Positions 42,896 to 56,628 of a stretch of DNA of 64,000 bases are shown one piece after another. This DNA is from Thalassolituus maritimus (GTDB lineage Bacteria > Pseudomonadota > Gammaproteobacteria > Pseudomonadales > Oceanobacteraceae): assembly GCA_913019975.1 (NCBI GenBank), contig CAJWBH010000005.1:62001-126000 (forward strand), written 5' to 3'. The notes below the pieces were generated by a model. The model ran no database searches. It worked only from the letters and a program-made list of their open reading frames with translations, and was not told the origin of the DNA. Positions within the stretch are counted from its first letter, which is position 1; each line of letters starts with the position of its first letter. Position numbers and translations under genes: made by a program.

Positions 42896-44205
42896 GCACC
42901 TTTCCGCTCAGAGGCAACCTTCTCAGTACTGATCCGCTCAGTACCACCCATGTATGGACGAAGCGCCTCTGGTACAGAAACCGAACCATCTTCTTCCTGA
43001 TAGTTTTCAAGAATAGCGACCAGTGTCCGGCCGACGGCCAAACCTGAGCCGTTCAGTGTGTGGAGCAGTTCGGGTTTGCCTGTCTGAGGATTACGCCAGC
43101 GCGCCTGCATCCGACGAGCCTGATAATCGCCAAAAGTACTGCAGCTGGAGATTTCACGGTACTTCTGCTGACCGGGGAGCCAGACTTCAAGATCGTAGGT
43201 TTTGGCTGCGGAAAAGCCCAGGTCACCACCACACAGAATCACCTTGCGGTATGGGAGATTCAGTTTCTGAAGGATAGCTTCAGCATGACCGGTCAATTCT
43301 TCAAGAGTCTTCTCTGAATCTTCCGCCTTAACAAACTGAACCAGCTCGACTTTGTCGAACTGATGTTGGCGAATCATGCCTCGGGTGTCACGACCATAAC
43401 TACCCGCTTCACTACGGAAGCATGGGGTATGGGCAACTTTTTTCACCGGCAGCTCGACATCATTGACTGTGTCACGCAGCAGGTTGGTTACAGGAACCTC
43501 AGCGGTAGGAATCATATACAGATCTTTATCACCCTGAGCCTGCGGAATTTTAAAGAGATCTTCTTCAAACTTAGGCAGCTGGCCTGTGCCCTCGAGCGCC
43601 TGACGGTTAACCAGGTACGGCACGTAAGTTTCTTCGTAACCATGCTCGAGTGTGTGCGTATCAAGCATGAACTGGGTCAGTGCCCTGTGCATTCTGGCGA
43701 TAGGACCGCTCATGACGGCAAAACGAGAGCCTGCAACCACAGCACCGGCATCGAAATTAAGGCCGTGCGGCTCGCCTACATCTACGTGATCTTTCGGCAC
43801 GAATGAAAACTCGCGCGGCTCACCCCATTTCAGGACTTCAACATTGTCGTCCTCATCGCTGCCCGCAGGCACTTCCGCCAGGGGCACATTCGGAATCGCC
43901 ATCAGCATTTCGCGAAGATCAGACTCAACCTGCTTAGCAGCTTGCTCTGCGCGCGTAATATCGGCATCCAGACCACTCATTACCTGAGCCTTCGCCTCTT
44001 CTGGCGACATGCCCTGTCCGATCAGCTGGCCAATCTGTTTGGATGCTTTCTTCTTTTCTGCCTGCAGCGACTGAGCTTCAGTCAGTGCTTTTTTACGTGC
44101 ATCGTCAAGTCGACCGAATTCCACATCATCAAATGAAAAGCCCTTCTTGGCGAGGGCATCTTTAACATCATCTATGTTGTCGCGAATGTACTTAATATCG
44201 AGCAT
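42892..44205 (-). CDS. serS: Seryl-tRNA synthetase
   Basis: The 437-aa class II synthetase has an N-terminal antiparallel coiled coil (about residues 30-105) that contacts the long arm of tRNA-Ser, then motif 2 ([20 protein letters not shown]) and motif 3 ([16 protein letters not shown]). I start at the ATG at 44205 ([10 protein letters not shown]), the universal SerS start, not the longer open frame. It is followed by cysG with a 4-bp overlap. Confidence 0.97.
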   Translation of the reverse strand: MLDIKYIRDNIDDVKDALAKKGFSFDDVEFGRLDDARKKALTEAQSLQAEKKKASKQIGQLIGQGMSPEEAKAQVMSGLDADITRAEQAAKQVESDLREMLMAIPNVPLAEVPAGSDEDDNVEVLKWGEPREFSFVPKDHVDVGEPHGLNFDAGAVVAGSRFAVMSGPIARMHRALTQFMLDTHTLEHGYEETYVPYLVNRQALEGTGQLPKFEEDLFKIPQAQGDKDLYMIPTAEVPVTNLLRDTVNDVELPVKKVAHTPCFRSEAGSYGRDTRGMIRQHQFDKVELVQFVKAEDSEKTLEELTGHAEAILQKLNLPYRKVILCGGDLGFSAAKTYDLEVWLPGQQKYREISSCSTFGDYQARRMQARWRNPQTGKPELLHTLNGSGLAVGRTLVAILENYQEEDGSVSVPEALRPYMGGTERISTEKVASERKGA

Positions 44206-44213
44206 TGTTCTTC

Positions 44214-44588
44214 TTAAACCAGAGATTTTGAGAGCCACATTCCTGCGGCCGTAGCAGCAAGACACCCCAGCAGACTGACACCTATGTAGGCCAGAAACGC
44301 TTCATATCGCGCCTGCTGAAGTAGAGAAATACTTTCTAATGAGAAGGTAGAAAAGGTAGTAAATGCACCTAAAAAACCCACCATCGCCAATTGACGGTGG
44401 TGATCGCCACCAAACCCATTTTCGACGAGCCAGATATAGGCGACGCCAATGGCGAAGGAGCCTAACAGGTTCACTGAAAGCGTGCCATAGGGGAAAGGCC
44501 GGTCAAACCACTTAAATACCGCCGTTGCCATGCTGAATCTCGCGACCGCGCCCAGCGCTCCTCCCAGAGCGATCCATAAATACGCCAA
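44214..44588 (-). CDS. crcB: Fluoride channel CrcB/Fluc
   Basis: The 124-aa dual-topology membrane protein has four helices and the Fluc signatures [30 protein letters not shown] and [16 protein letters not shown], the last with the conserved Phe-box and Na+ site. It exports fluoride as a dimer. It lies 8 bp before serS and 2 bp after rarA. No fluoride riboswitch is visible, consistent with its embedding in a housekeeping operon. Confidence 0.95.
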   Translation of the reverse strand: MAYLWIALGGALGAVARFSMATAVFKWFDRPFPYGTLSVNLLGSFAIGVAYIWLVENGFGGDHHRQLAMVGFLGAFTTFSTFSLESISLLQQARYEAFLAYIGVSLLGCLAATAAGMWLSKSLV

Positions 44589-44590
44589 AG

Positions 44591-45910
44591 TTAACTACCG
44601 CCGTCTGTATATCGTTTCTTATCGCTCAGGCGATTGAGTTCACGAAGGTGATCCAGTTTGGCACCAATCTTCTGCTCAAGGCCGCGAGCTACCGGTGAGT
44701 AAAAACGCTCATCCGCCAGGGCTTCAGGGAAATAGTTTTCACCCGCGGCAAATGCTTCAGGCTCGTCATGAGCATAGCGGTACTCGGCACCGTAACTCAT
44801 GTCAGACATCATCTGAGTGGGAGCGTTTCTGAGGTGTAATGGTACCTCATAGCCCGGTGTTGACTGCACCAGTTTCCTCGCCGCTTTGTACGCTGTGTAA
44901 ACTGCGTTGCTCTTTGGGGCGCATGCTAAGTAAACAACGGCTTGGGCCAGATTGAGCTCTCCCTCAGGGCTGCCCAGGCGCTCCTGAGCCTCCCATGCGG
45001 CAGTACAGACAGAGAGTGCGCGAGGATCGGCATTGCCAATATCCTCGCTCGCCATACGGACAAGTCGCCTTGCTATATAGAGCGGATCGCAACCTCCGTC
45101 GAGCATACGACTGAACCAGTAGAGGGAGGCATCCGGATCAGAACCCCGGACCGATTTGTGCAAAGCTGATATCTGCTCATAAAAGGCATCGCCGCCTTTA
45201 TCGAACCTGCGCAGACTACTAACTAATACCGCCCTAACATCGTCGTCACTGAGAGAAGACCCGCCATTCAGCTGCAGCGCTTGCTCTAACAGATTCAGGG
45301 CGCGGCGAGCATCGCCATCCGCGGCAGCGGCAAGAACAGAAAGCGGAGATTGATCTTTCTGCTCAACTCCTTCCGATTCAAGTCCACGCCGAATGACCTT
45401 AACAAGGTCATCGTCCGTAAGAGACTTAAGAATGTAGACCTGCGCTCGCGAGAGAAGTGCATTATTCAGCTCAAACGACGGGTTTTCTGTCGTTGCCCCA
45501 ACAAAGATAAAGGTTCCGTCCTCAACGTATGGCAGGAAGGCGTCCTGTTGTGACTTATTGAAGCGATGAACTTCGTCGATAAAAAGCAGTGATTTGCGGC
45601 CACTCCCCGCTGCCTGACGCGCCTGTTCAACAGCCGCCCGGATCTCTTTGACCCCAGCCATGACCGCACTCAGTGACAGAAACTGAGCATCGACGTAGCT
45701 GGCGATAAGGCGGGCTAGCGTGGTTTTACCGACACCCGGAGGCCCCCACAGAATAAGAGAGTGAATCTGCCCTGCATTCAACGCATTCCGAAGAGGTGCC
45801 CCTTCTCCGACCACATGCTCCTGTCCGATGTAATCGTCGAGCGAGCCTGGCCTGAGCCGCGAAGCCAACGGCTCGTATGGTTTATCCTGCGAAAATAAAT
45901 CAGCTGCCAT
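44591..45910 (-). CDS. rarA: Replication-associated recombination protein A
   Basis: The 439-aa AAA+ ATPase (also MgsA) acts at stalled replication forks. Walker A is [17 protein letters not shown] (about residues 53-69), Walker B is [20 protein letters not shown] and the sensor region is [14 protein letters not shown]. The C-terminal tetramerisation part contains [20 protein letters not shown]. It overlaps the lolA stop by 11 bp. Confidence 0.96.
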   Translation of the reverse strand: MAADLFSQDKPYEPLASRLRPGSLDDYIGQEHVVGEGAPLRNALNAGQIHSLILWGPPGVGKTTLARLIASYVDAQFLSLSAVMAGVKEIRAAVEQARQAAGSGRKSLLFIDEVHRFNKSQQDAFLPYVEDGTFIFVGATTENPSFELNNALLSRAQVYILKSLTDDDLVKVIRRGLESEGVEQKDQSPLSVLAAAADGDARRALNLLEQALQLNGGSSLSDDDVRAVLVSSLRRFDKGGDAFYEQISALHKSVRGSDPDASLYWFSRMLDGGCDPLYIARRLVRMASEDIGNADPRALSVCTAAWEAQERLGSPEGELNLAQAVVYLACAPKSNAVYTAYKAARKLVQSTPGYEVPLHLRNAPTQMMSDMSYGAEYRYAHDEPEAFAAGENYFPEALADERFYSPVARGLEQKIGAKLDHLRELNRLSDKKRYTDGGS

Positions 45911-46538
45911 GGCGCCCGTCGATTACGTCAACATCATCAGGCGCAACAAAGGTGAAAGCAGCTGGATCAAGCTCAGGGTTTACTTGCTGACCAGTAAAGC
46001 GAATTTCGGTGATTTGTCCGGCAGCGTCGAATATACGCATAAACTCAACTTCATCATTGACGTAGTCAAACTCAAGCGCTTCAAACAACTGACTGGCATC
46101 CTGAGGCCTTAACCTGTAACGCACGGCTTTACCAGCCTGCTCTCTTGTTGCTGTGTAGCTGTCAGAAATATTGCTGACATCACCACTCAGAAGCAGTGCT
46201 GGGGTTTCCTGAAGCTTCGACTCAAGATTACGAATAGTGACCTGCTCCAGATCCATATCGTAAACCCATACAGATTCGCCATCGGAGACGACCAGTTGCT
46301 CGTAAGGTGGGTTTGTTTGCCAACGCATTTTTCCTGGTCGCTGAACCGAGAGTGTCCCTGATAAACTCTGCAATACTTCCCCATTCTGATCCATGGTCAC
46401 CTGCGAGAACTCGGTTTCCATCGAGTTGAGGGATGTCAGCATTGAGGTAAATTCCTCCAGCGCCTCACCTGCCTGGATACCCAATGACACTACAGAAAAA
46501 ATAATCCCGCCTGCGAATGCGGTCAGCTTTGAAATCAT
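45900..46538 (-). CDS. lolA: Outer-membrane lipoprotein carrier LolA
   Basis: The 212-aa periplasmic protein has a signal peptide (FAGGIIFSVVSLGIQAGEA) and the LolA fold: FSQVTMDQNGEVLQSLSGTL, RPGKMRWQTNPPYEQLVVSD and VWVYDMDLEQVTIR. It shuttles lipoproteins from LolCDE to LolB. It lies 23 bp after ftsK, a conserved arrangement. Confidence 0.95.
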   Translation of the reverse strand: MISKLTAFAGGIIFSVVSLGIQAGEALEEFTSMLTSLNSMETEFSQVTMDQNGEVLQSLSGTLSVQRPGKMRWQTNPPYEQLVVSDGESVWVYDMDLEQVTIRNLESKLQETPALLLSGDVSNISDSYTATREQAGKAVRYRLRPQDASQLFEALEFDYVNDEVEFMRIFDAAGQITEIRFTGQQVNPELDPAAFTFVAPDDVDVIDGRHGS

Positions 46539-46561
46539 AAAAAACTCTACTTTTATTTGAG

Positions 46562-49237
46562 TTAAGCAGGAGGCGGCGCAATAACTTCACGGCTACCGTT
46601 ATGAGCTGGTGGTGAAACGACACCCGCTGCCTCCATTGTCTCGACGAGCCTTGCGGCCCGGTTGTAGCCAATACGTAATTTACGCTGCACTGATGAGATC
46701 GAGCATTTACCGGATTCGGTCACAAAGGCAACCGCCTGATCGTACAGGTCGTCTTTTTCACCGTCGGCGTCATCGCCGCCCATCCCGGGCACCGAACCAT
46801 CCTCACCCACTTGTGTGATTTCTTCGATGTAGTCAGGTTCCCCGCGTTGCTTCCATTCTGCAACGACGCGATGCACTTCGTCATCGTCAACGAAAGCCCC
46901 ATGAACCCTTTCTGGCAGGGCGTTCCCTGGAGGCATAAACAGCATATCGCCATGCCCCAACAGTTGCTCAGCCCCACCCTGATCAAGAATGGTCCGCGAG
47001 TCGATTTTTGATGACACCTGGAATGCGATCCGGGTCGGCACGTTTGCTTTGATCAAGCCGGTAATAACATCCACAGAGGGGCGCTGGGTCGCCAGAATCA
47101 TATGAATGCCTGCCGCACGTGCTTTTTGAGCGATTCGAGCGATGAGTTCTTCTACTTTCTTGCCAACCATCATCATCATGTCGGCGAACTCGTCCACGAC
47201 AATCACAATGTATGGCAAGGGTTCAAGCGTCGGCGGAGTCGTATCGAATGATTGATCAATCTGCCAAAGCGGATCAGCCAGTGGCGTACCCGCCTCAATG
47301 GCGTCCTTAACCTTCTTGTTATAACCGGCAATATTACGAACACCCATCGCCGCCATTAACTGATAGCGGCGTTCCATTTCAGCGACCGACCAACGAAGGC
47401 CACTGGCGGCCTCTTTCATATCAGTGATAACAGGTGTCAGCAGATGAGGAATCCCTTCATAGACGGATAATTCCAGCATCTTCGGATCGACCAGAATCAA
47501 CCTTAGCTCTTCGGGCGTAGACTTGAATAGCAGTGAAAGCAGCATTGCATTCACACCCACCGATTTACCCGAGCCTGTCGTACCTGCAACGAGTAGATGC
47601 GGCATCTTGGCAAGGTCAGTAATCACGGGATTGCCCGCAATATCATGACCCAGCGCGAGCGTAAGCGGTGATTTCGACTTGTCGTAATCTTCGGACGACA
47701 AGACCTCACCCAGCGTAACCATGGCGCGATTTTCGTTAGGGACTTCAATCCCCATGACCGACTTGCCCGGTATGACCTCTACAACACGTACCGCAACCAT
47801 GGCCATCGAGCGTGCGAGATCCTTCGCCAGGTTCGATATCTTACTGGCCTTCACGCCCGGTGCCGGCTGGATCTCAAATCGCGTAATAACCGGGCCCGGT
47901 GCCACAGCAGTCACTTCAATCTTTACACCGAAGTCGGCAAGTTTCTGCACCAGCAGCTCGGATAAGTCGTGCAGACGTTCCTCCGAGAAGCCGGCCTTGC
48001 CATCGCTTTTGGGAGGGTCCAGCAAAGCAATTGAAGGTAACGGGTCGTTACCTTTGAATAACTTGCCTTGCAGGTCTCGTTTGGCCCGGTCGCTTGGGCG
48101 CGACTCGCGCTTTTCGAGCGGCTCAATTTTAAAAGACTTAACATCGGCAACAGCGTTTTCGATGATGTCAGTATTGGGTGCCGTCTTGGGCACTTCGCGA
48201 GCGGCCACAGCCTTTACCGGGATGGCATCTTCGTTTCTTGCCTCTTCGTTTCTTGCCTGGGCGGCAGGTGCGGGTTTGGGCTCGGCTTCAGGGCCAGGTT
48301 CAGACTTAGAGACATCCCAGGGCAGATCACTTACGAGCGAATCGTCACCTTGGTCATCCAATGCACTAAAACCTGCGAAGCTGTCGAGCGGGTCCTTGTC
48401 TGCATCGGATGCCGCACCGACTGATGGCGGATCGAACCGGCTATTCTTAGGTGAACCTGAGTTCGAGGCGGTGATTTCAGGCTTATTGGCAGAGTCAGGC
48501 TCTTGGGTGCCAGTCGCACGTTTCCTGGCGATAAAGGCTAATGCCTTGTGAAGGATGCTGTCACCGGTCGTTTCTTGGTCGTGGGCAGTAGTACCGGCTT
48601 TCTCCACGTTTTGAGAGTCAGCTTTCTTGTTTCCGGAAATGCGCCCAACAAAAGAAAGAGCAGCACCACCGACCCGCTCGAAAAACATCAGCCAGGAGAA
48701 CTCAAGAAACAACACAAGGCCGAGTGCCAGTGCGACAATCAGAATTGAGACGGACCCGATAAAGCCGAACAGCGGCACCATCAGCGCTATAGCGCCCTCG
48801 CCTATGATGCCGCCGGCACCAGCTGGCAGGAGCTCACCGCGCCAGATACTGACATCTGCCAGAGCGGCAAGTGAGATAAGAATGAGTAACAGGCCGCTGG
48901 CCCTGAGCACCCAGACCCGCCCTTCTACGGCTGGCGCCTTGCGGAACAACAACCAGGTCTTAGCCATGATCAGAGCAGGAAAAGCGAATGCGAGATATCC
49001 CAGGCCGTGGAGCAGAAAGTCGGCCAGGTAGGCTCCGACGCGCCCGATGGAGTTATCTGCCGTGCCGCTGCCGACGACTGACCATGCGACATCTTCCGGA
49101 TCATAGGAAAAGAGAGCCAGAAACAGCAATACACAGCCAAGCGTAAGCAGAAGAAACCCTATGTCGTGGCGCTTACGCCAGCCGTCGTCCGACATATTTT
49201 TCTGTTTATTGTCGATTTCAGAGTGCTGCGATGACAA
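46562..49237 (-). CDS. ftsK: DNA translocase FtsK
   Basis: The 891-aa septal DNA pump has four or five N-terminal membrane helices (residues about 30-190), a Pro/Glu-rich linker, a RecA-like motor with Walker [21 protein letters not shown] and Walker [12 protein letters not shown], and a C-terminal gamma winged helix ([20 protein letters not shown]) that reads KOPS and activates XerCD. The start at 49237 is a TTG preceded by AGGA; the ATG at 49195 lacks a ribosome-binding site, so the TTG is more likely. Confidence 0.96.
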   Translation of the reverse strand: MSSQHSEIDNKQKNMSDDGWRKRHDIGFLLLTLGCVLLFLALFSYDPEDVAWSVVGSGTADNSIGRVGAYLADFLLHGLGYLAFAFPALIMAKTWLLFRKAPAVEGRVWVLRASGLLLILISLAALADVSIWRGELLPAGAGGIIGEGAIALMVPLFGFIGSVSILIVALALGLVLFLEFSWLMFFERVGGAALSFVGRISGNKKADSQNVEKAGTTAHDQETTGDSILHKALAFIARKRATGTQEPDSANKPEITASNSGSPKNSRFDPPSVGAASDADKDPLDSFAGFSALDDQGDDSLVSDLPWDVSKSEPGPEAEPKPAPAAQARNEEARNEDAIPVKAVAAREVPKTAPNTDIIENAVADVKSFKIEPLEKRESRPSDRAKRDLQGKLFKGNDPLPSIALLDPPKSDGKAGFSEERLHDLSELLVQKLADFGVKIEVTAVAPGPVITRFEIQPAPGVKASKISNLAKDLARSMAMVAVRVVEVIPGKSVMGIEVPNENRAMVTLGEVLSSEDYDKSKSPLTLALGHDIAGNPVITDLAKMPHLLVAGTTGSGKSVGVNAMLLSLLFKSTPEELRLILVDPKMLELSVYEGIPHLLTPVITDMKEAASGLRWSVAEMERRYQLMAAMGVRNIAGYNKKVKDAIEAGTPLADPLWQIDQSFDTTPPTLEPLPYIVIVVDEFADMMMMVGKKVEELIARIAQKARAAGIHMILATQRPSVDVITGLIKANVPTRIAFQVSSKIDSRTILDQGGAEQLLGHGDMLFMPPGNALPERVHGAFVDDDEVHRVVAEWKQRGEPDYIEEITQVGEDGSVPGMGGDDADGEKDDLYDQAVAFVTESGKCSISSVQRKLRIGYNRAARLVETMEAAGVVSPPAHNGSREVIAPPPA

Positions 49238-49302
49238 AATATCGTCCTGCTAATGGTCAAACGTCCACAGTCTAACACGGCTAAACGAGCCTGTTCATAA
49301 CT

Positions 49303-49998
49303 ATGATTGATTGGTTAGATGAGTTCCGCCCGCCGGAATTCCCAGATACAAGTAGAGCACTCGAAGAGCCCGAAGGACTTCTTGCCGCTGGCGGCCATCT
49401 GAGCCCCGCCTGGCTGGATTGCGCCTACCGGAAAGGAATCTTTCCATGGAATGACCCTGAGGAGGCACGACTCTGGTGGACTCCTATGCCTCGGGCAGTC
49501 ATTCTTCCGGAAACCTTCAGAATTCCTAAAAGGATTGCCCGCGAGGTTCGTAATACCGATCTTCGCGTCACAGCGAGCCTTGATTTCAAAGGAGTAATAA
49601 AGGGCTGTATGGCTCCCCGGGCCGACAGCGAAGGTACCTGGATAGACGATGAGATTATTGATAACTACCCCAGACTCCATAACGCAGGTCGGGCGATATC
49701 AATAGAGTGCTGGGATAAGTCCGGGGCCTTGTGTGGTGGTTTCTATGGGCTATCCATAGGACGTATTCTCTTTGGAGAAAGTATGTTTACCCAACACAGC
49801 GGAGCATCAAAGGTGGCCTTTGCTACCGCCGCCCCACTCCTGTTTGAACTTGGTTTTGAGATGATTGATTGCCAGATGCGAACCTCACATCTGGAGCGAT
49901 TCGGTATTATTGAGCTGGATCGCCCTGAATTTGAGAGCCGACTTCTCGCGGGAGTAAACAAGCCTGCGCCTTCACCACTTCCCGGCGTTCTGAAATGA
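49303..49998 (+). CDS. aat: Leucyl/phenylalanyl-tRNA-protein transferase
   Basis: The 231-aa GNAT-fold enzyme adds Leu or Phe to proteins with N-terminal Arg or Lys, marking them for ClpS/ClpAP. Conserved parts are EPEGLLAAGGHLSPAWLDCA, YRKGIFPWNDPEEARLWWTP and GRILFGESMFTQHSGASKVA. It overlaps the bpt start by 4 bp. The promoter region is shared with divergent ftsK. Confidence 0.95.
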   Translation: MIDWLDEFRPPEFPDTSRALEEPEGLLAAGGHLSPAWLDCAYRKGIFPWNDPEEARLWWTPMPRAVILPETFRIPKRIAREVRNTDLRVTASLDFKGVIKGCMAPRADSEGTWIDDEIIDNYPRLHNAGRAISIECWDKSGALCGGFYGLSIGRILFGESMFTQHSGASKVAFATAAPLLFELGFEMIDCQMRTSHLERFGIIELDRPEFESRLLAGVNKPAPSPLPGVLK

Positions 49999-50702
49999 GA
50001 TCAATCCCCTTATTTACACCTGCCGAGACACACGACTGTCCATACCTTGAAGACAGACAAGCGCAGAGTCAGTACGTCGACCCCAGGATAGTACCGGACT
50101 TGGATACCATGAGCGCACTGAGTCGACTGGGCTTCCGGCGCAGCGGAAAGCTCATTTACCGGCCCTCCTGCCCGTCGTGCCGCGAATGCCAGTCCATCAG
50201 AATCCCAACTGCACAGTTTGCCCCGAGCAGAAACATGAAGCGCGTACTTAATCGCACTCGCCACTGGCGGGTGTCGGTGCGCCCTCTGTCGGATAGTCCT
50301 GAGTTCTTCGATCTCTACTGCAGATATATCAATGCGAGGCATCAGGATGGCGACATGTATCCCCCCTCCCGACAGACCTACGATGAGTTTATTGGCGAAA
50401 GCCTCGGCAACACACAGTTTCTCGTGGCCGAGGATGGCGAGGGGGTAATTGGTGTTCTGGTTTTCGACAGATTCAATGATGGGCTCTCGGCTGTGTATTG
50501 CTTCTACGAGCCGGACCGCGAAAGCGAATCAGTGGGCACATCTATGATTATTCGTCTGACGCTGTTAGCCCGAAGCGTCGGACTTCCCTACAACTACCTC
50601 GGCTATTACGTCGAGAACTGTCGGAAAATGAGCTACAAAGCCCGCTTCACTCCTCTTGAAGTTCTGAGTGATAACGACTGGATACGCCTAAATCCCGCCT
50701 AA
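49995..50702 (+). CDS. bpt: Aspartate/glutamate leucyltransferase Bpt
   Basis: This 235-aa bacterial arginyltransferase-like enzyme adds Leu to N-terminal Asp or Glu. The Cys-rich N-terminal motifs (HDCPYLEDRQAQSQYVDP, YRPSCPSCRECQSIRIP) and the C-terminal YLGYYVENCRKMSYKARFTP are diagnostic. Together with aat, clpS and clpA it forms a local N-degron pathway cluster. A 67-bp gap separates it from infA. Confidence 0.94.
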   Translation: MRSIPLFTPAETHDCPYLEDRQAQSQYVDPRIVPDLDTMSALSRLGFRRSGKLIYRPSCPSCRECQSIRIPTAQFAPSRNMKRVLNRTRHWRVSVRPLSDSPEFFDLYCRYINARHQDGDMYPPSRQTYDEFIGESLGNTQFLVAEDGEGVIGVLVFDRFNDGLSAVYCFYEPDRESESVGTSMIIRLTLLARSVGLPYNYLGYYVENCRKMSYKARFTPLEVLSDNDWIRLNPA

Positions 50703-50769
50703 GCTTTGCCATAGCGAGTGTTTTAGGGCAGAATGCGCGCGCATTGAACAAGTTTCAGACAGGTGACGA

Positions 50770-50988
50770 ATGGCAAAAGACGATCACATTGAAATGGAAG
50801 GCGAAGTCATCGACACGCTTCCTAATACAATGTTCCGGGTTAAACTGGAAAACGGTCACGTAGTGACCGCTCATATTTCCGGCAAAATGCGTAAGAATTA
50901 CATCCGTATTCTTACTGGCGACAAAGTTAAAGTGGAACTGACACCTTACGATCTTAGTAAGGGACGCATCACTTACCGCGCTCGCTGA
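50770..50988 (+). CDS. infA: Translation initiation factor IF-1
   Basis: The 72-aa S1-like OB-fold protein is near identical to other IF-1 sequences: [20 protein letters not shown], the [17 protein letters not shown] core and the terminal [13 protein letters not shown]. It binds the A site of the 30S subunit during initiation. It has an AGGTG ribosome-binding site and converges with clpA. Confidence 0.98.
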   Translation: MAKDDHIEMEGEVIDTLPNTMFRVKLENGHVVTAHISGKMRKNYIRILTGDKVKVELTPYDLSKGRITYRAR

Positions 50989-51006
50989 TCCTCGCCTTCG
51001 GCAATC

Positions 51007-51026
51007 TGCCGGCCATCAGGCCGGCA
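51007..51026. other. GC-rich hairpin between convergent infA and clpA
   Basis: A perfect stem TGCCGGCC / GGCCGGCA with ATCA loop overlaps the clpA stop codon. There is no T-run. It may act as a shared transcription barrier or stabilise both mRNA 3' ends. Confidence 0.5.
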
Positions 51027-53274
51027 TTGCCTCAGGTAATTCCAACGAAAGCTCGCCGTCGACGACGGTAATCTCAATCTCGCCACCCTTAGAAAGATCA
51101 CCAAACAGGATCTTCTCTGCCAGCGGTTTCTTGATCTTATCCTGAACCAAACGAGCCATTGGGCGAGCACCCATTTTCTCGTCATAGCCGTGCTCAGCAA
51201 GCCAGTTGCGGGCTTCATCATCGACATTTAACAGTACGCCTTTGTCGTCCAACTGCCCCTGAAGCTCAGCCAGGAACTTATCGACAACATGTAGCGTGGT
51301 ATCCGGCGTAAGAGGCGCGAACTGAATGACACTGTCGAGACGGTTGCGGAACTCAGGTGTGAACAGCTTCTTAAGCTCCTCGGCACCATCCGTTGTATGA
51401 TCCTGCTGGGTGAAACCAATACTCGCACGACTCATCTGAGCAGCACCGGCATTGGTCGTCATAACCAGAATCACGTTACGGAAATCCGTCTTGCGACCGT
51501 TGTTATCCGTCAGCGTACCGTGGTCCATAACCTGAAGCAGAATATTGAACACCTCAGGGTGAGCCTTCTCTATTTCATCCAGAAGCAGAACGCAATGAGG
51601 CGTCTTATTTACCGCTTCTGTCAGTAAGCCGCCCTGGTCGTAACCCACATAACCCGGAGGCGCACCAATCAGGCGGGATACCGTGTGGCGCTCCATGTAC
51701 TCAGACATATCGAAGCGGACAAGCTCCATGCCCATGACAGACGCCAGCTGCTTCGTAACCTCAGTTTTACCAACACCGGTTGGGCCAGCAAAGAGGAAAG
51801 AGCCAATCGGCTTCTGCGGGCTGTTCAACCCGGCACGAGACATCTTAATGGCAGTTGAGAGTGTCTGAATAGCTTCATTCTGACCAAACACTACCATCTC
51901 AAGCTTATCTTCGAGACCAAAGAGCAGTTCTTTGTCAGACGCAGAAACAGACTTCGGTGGGATTCGTGCTATCGCTGCGACCACCTCTTCTACTTCTCCG
52001 ACATTGATGGTCTTTTTACGTTTGCTTGGTGGAACCATCTGCTGCAAAGCACCTACCTCATCAATCACATCAATGGCCTTGTCGGGCATATTGCGGTCAT
52101 TGATATAGCGATCAGCCAGCTCTGCAGCGGCTTTAAGGGCTTTGTCCGTGTACTTAACTTTGTGGTGCTCTTCAAAGCGGGACTTGAGGCCTTTGAGGAT
52201 TTTGTAAGTATCCTCAACAGACGGCTCTGCAACATCGATCTTCTGGAAGCGACGAGTCAGAGCACTGTCTTTCTCGAAAATGCCACGGAACTCTGTGAAC
52301 GTGGTAGAGCCAATGCAGCGCACCTCACCTGAGCTCAGTAGCGGCTTCAGCAGGTTGCTCGCATCCATAACGCCACCAGAGGCGGCACCCGCACCGATAA
52401 TGGTGTGAATTTCATCGATAAACAGTATGCCGTGAGGCTGACGCTTCAACTCTGCCAGCAATGCTTTAAAACGTTTTTCGAAGTCACCCCGGTATTTGGT
52501 ACCAGCCAGAAGTGCGCCCATGTCGAGACTGTAGACAACAGCATCGCTGATCACATCTGGCACTTCTTCATCGACAATGCGCTTAGCCAGACCTTCAATA
52601 ATGGCGGTTTTACCGACACCAGAGTCACCCACCAGAAGCGGATTATTCTTACGTCGACGCGCCAGAATCTGCACAAGACGATTAACTTCAAACTCGCGTC
52701 CGATCAATGGGTCGATTTTACCCTCGCGCGCCAGGCGATTGAGGTTAGTCGCATACCCTTCAAGAGCGGACTTCGAACCCGTCTCCGCTTCTTCATCGAG
52801 ATTGTCTGCCGCCTGATCAGCGCCCTCTTCAGGGCCGCTGACTTTCGAAATGCCGTGAGAGATGTAATTAACCACATCAATACGAGCAATATTCTGCTGC
52901 TTCAGGAAATAAACAGCCTGGCTTTCCTGCTCACTGAATATGGCGACAAGGACATTCGCACCGGAGACTTCAGTTTTGCCCGATGACTGAACGTGGAATA
53001 CGGCCCGCTGCAGGACGCGCTGAAAACCCAACGTTGGTTGAGTTTCCTGCTCGCCATTAGATTCCGGGATAAGGGGAGTTGTGGAATCGACGAAGTCATC
53101 CAGATCTTTGCGGAGTTTGACAATATCGGCTCCGCAAGCCTGAAGTACGGTCGAAGCCGCATCATTGTCTAGCAGCGCCAACAGCAGATGTTCGACTGTC
53201 ATAAATTCGTGACGCTTAGAACGAGCCTCCTTGAATGCTTCATTCAGGGTTTGCTCGAGTTCTCTATTCAGCAT
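51016..53274 (-). CDS. clpA: ATP-dependent Clp protease ATPase subunit ClpA
   Basis: The 752-aa AAA+ unfoldase has an N-domain that docks ClpS and two ATPase modules with Walker [20 protein letters not shown] and [20 protein letters not shown]. Pore loops and the ClpP-docking IGF-type loop region are present ([15 protein letters not shown]). It feeds ClpP, which is not in this window. It starts 14 bp after clpS. Confidence 0.97.
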   Translation of the reverse strand: MLNRELEQTLNEAFKEARSKRHEFMTVEHLLLALLDNDAASTVLQACGADIVKLRKDLDDFVDSTTPLIPESNGEQETQPTLGFQRVLQRAVFHVQSSGKTEVSGANVLVAIFSEQESQAVYFLKQQNIARIDVVNYISHGISKVSGPEEGADQAADNLDEEAETGSKSALEGYATNLNRLAREGKIDPLIGREFEVNRLVQILARRRKNNPLLVGDSGVGKTAIIEGLAKRIVDEEVPDVISDAVVYSLDMGALLAGTKYRGDFEKRFKALLAELKRQPHGILFIDEIHTIIGAGAASGGVMDASNLLKPLLSSGEVRCIGSTTFTEFRGIFEKDSALTRRFQKIDVAEPSVEDTYKILKGLKSRFEEHHKVKYTDKALKAAAELADRYINDRNMPDKAIDVIDEVGALQQMVPPSKRKKTINVGEVEEVVAAIARIPPKSVSASDKELLFGLEDKLEMVVFGQNEAIQTLSTAIKMSRAGLNSPQKPIGSFLFAGPTGVGKTEVTKQLASVMGMELVRFDMSEYMERHTVSRLIGAPPGYVGYDQGGLLTEAVNKTPHCVLLLDEIEKAHPEVFNILLQVMDHGTLTDNNGRKTDFRNVILVMTTNAGAAQMSRASIGFTQQDHTTDGAEELKKLFTPEFRNRLDSVIQFAPLTPDTTLHVVDKFLAELQGQLDDKGVLLNVDDEARNWLAEHGYDEKMGARPMARLVQDKIKKPLAEKILFGDLSKGGEIEITVVDGELSLELPEAMPA

Positions 53275-53288
53275 AAAGCCTCCTGGTT

Positions 53289-53678
53289 TCAGTCGTCTGC
53301 CGGGGCTATCTCACACATCAACGGATGTTGGCAGTCCTTGGAGTATTGATTCACAATTTCTGCTTTAGTTTCAGCAATGTCTTTAGTATAGACGCCACAC
53401 ACGGCACTGCCTTTCATGTGGACCGCGAGCATAATCTCTGTTGCCTGCTCCGGTGTTTTGCTGAAAAACTGTTGTAAAACCTCTACAACAAATTCCATTG
53501 GCGTGTAGTCATCATTCATCATCACCACGCTGTACATCGACGGGCGCTTCAGCTCCGGCAGGGACTCCTGAACCGCAATATTTCCGTCTTCCTCGTGATG
53601 AGGATCCTGACCACTTAAGCTTAGTTGATATTTATACATGACGCGTCGATGGGATTCTGTGTTTGCCAAATTAGTCAC
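53289..53678 (-). CDS. clpS: ClpA adaptor ClpS
   Basis: This adaptor delivers N-degron substrates to ClpA. The core shows the substrate-binding [20 protein letters not shown] and the [20 protein letters not shown] motif; the Asn-Asp pair and the Met gate the N-terminal residue. The start is uncertain: GTG at 53678 gives 129 aa and ATG at 53639 gives 116 aa, and neither has a clear ribosome-binding site. The first residues before about 45 are unstructured either way. Confidence 0.93.
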   Translation of the reverse strand: MTNLANTESHRRVMYKYQLSLSGQDPHHEEDGNIAVQESLPELKRPSMYSVVMMNDDYTPMEFVVEVLQQFFSKTPEQATEIMLAVHMKGSAVCGVYTKDIAETKAEIVNQYSKDCQHPLMCEIAPADD

Positions 53679-53860
53679 ATGATAACGCTGTCAGGCCAAC
53701 CCGACCACTCAGGCATACCACCTTAGTCGAATATGTGATTAATTAGGTCAATTAGTGTCTTGACGGGCCACAATGGGCGGCGTAGGTTTTACACGACTAG
53801 GGTATACAAGCCCTATCCACGAAAAACGCACCTATATCTGTAGTTATAAGGAGATTTGCG

Positions 53861-54118
53861 ATGAAAACAGGGACTGTAAAGTGGTTCAATAACGCCAAAG
53901 GTTACGGTTTTATCCTAAGTGACGAAACCAATGAAGATCTGTTTGCCCATTACTCAGTCATTGATATGGACGGATACCGCACACTGAAAGCAGGCCAATC
54001 TGTCCAATTCGACATCAAACCCAGCGATAAAGGACTGCACGCGATCAACATCCGTGCCCTTGCTGGTGCAGAGGCTTCGGCACCAGCAGCAAAGGCTGAA
54101 CAAGCAGAGCCTGCCTGA
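53861..54118 (+). CDS. cspD: Cold-shock-domain protein CspD
   Basis: The 85-aa protein has one cold-shock domain with RNP1 GYGFIL and RNP2 DLFAHYSV, beginning MKTGTVKWFNNAKGYGFI, plus an Ala/Glu tail. CspD-type proteins bind single-stranded DNA or RNA and in E. coli inhibit replication in stationary phase. It diverges from clpS, the classic neighbour. The ribosome-binding site AAGGAG is strong and a terminator follows at 54144-54170. Confidence 0.92.
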   Translation: MKTGTVKWFNNAKGYGFILSDETNEDLFAHYSVIDMDGYRTLKAGQSVQFDIKPSDKGLHAINIRALAGAEASAPAAKAEQAEPA

Positions 54119-54143
54119 GGCACAATCTTTTTCAGACGCGCAT

Positions 54144-54170
54144 AAAAAAACCGCCGAAAGGCGGTTTTTT
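54144..54170. terminator. Bidirectional terminator between cspD and icd
   Basis: Stem CCGCC/GGCGG with a GAAA tetraloop, flanked by A7 and T6 runs, serving both convergent genes. Confidence 0.93.
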
Positions 54171-54184
54171 CTTTTAACCCAGTA

Positions 54185-56434
<2,250 letters not shown>

Positions 56435-56628
56435 CTATTGCTGTGTCGCATGAACCGGCTTCACTAACTTGTGGTAAGTGAAGGACTCCGATCCGGTATG
56501 GCTGCAAGCTGGTGATGCCAGATTGCATCTAAACCGATGCTGAGTAGCTTCTTAAGTGCCGCTAATTTGTAGTTTTTCTACAAAAAATGCAAGCTAGACA
56601 AAAGAATAAGTAATTTTCTTACAAAACC

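Noticed and set aside
47721..48551. 276-aa plus-strand frame inside ftsK
   Set aside because: Antisense to the FtsK linker and motor; Ser-rich low-complexity composition; no start signal.
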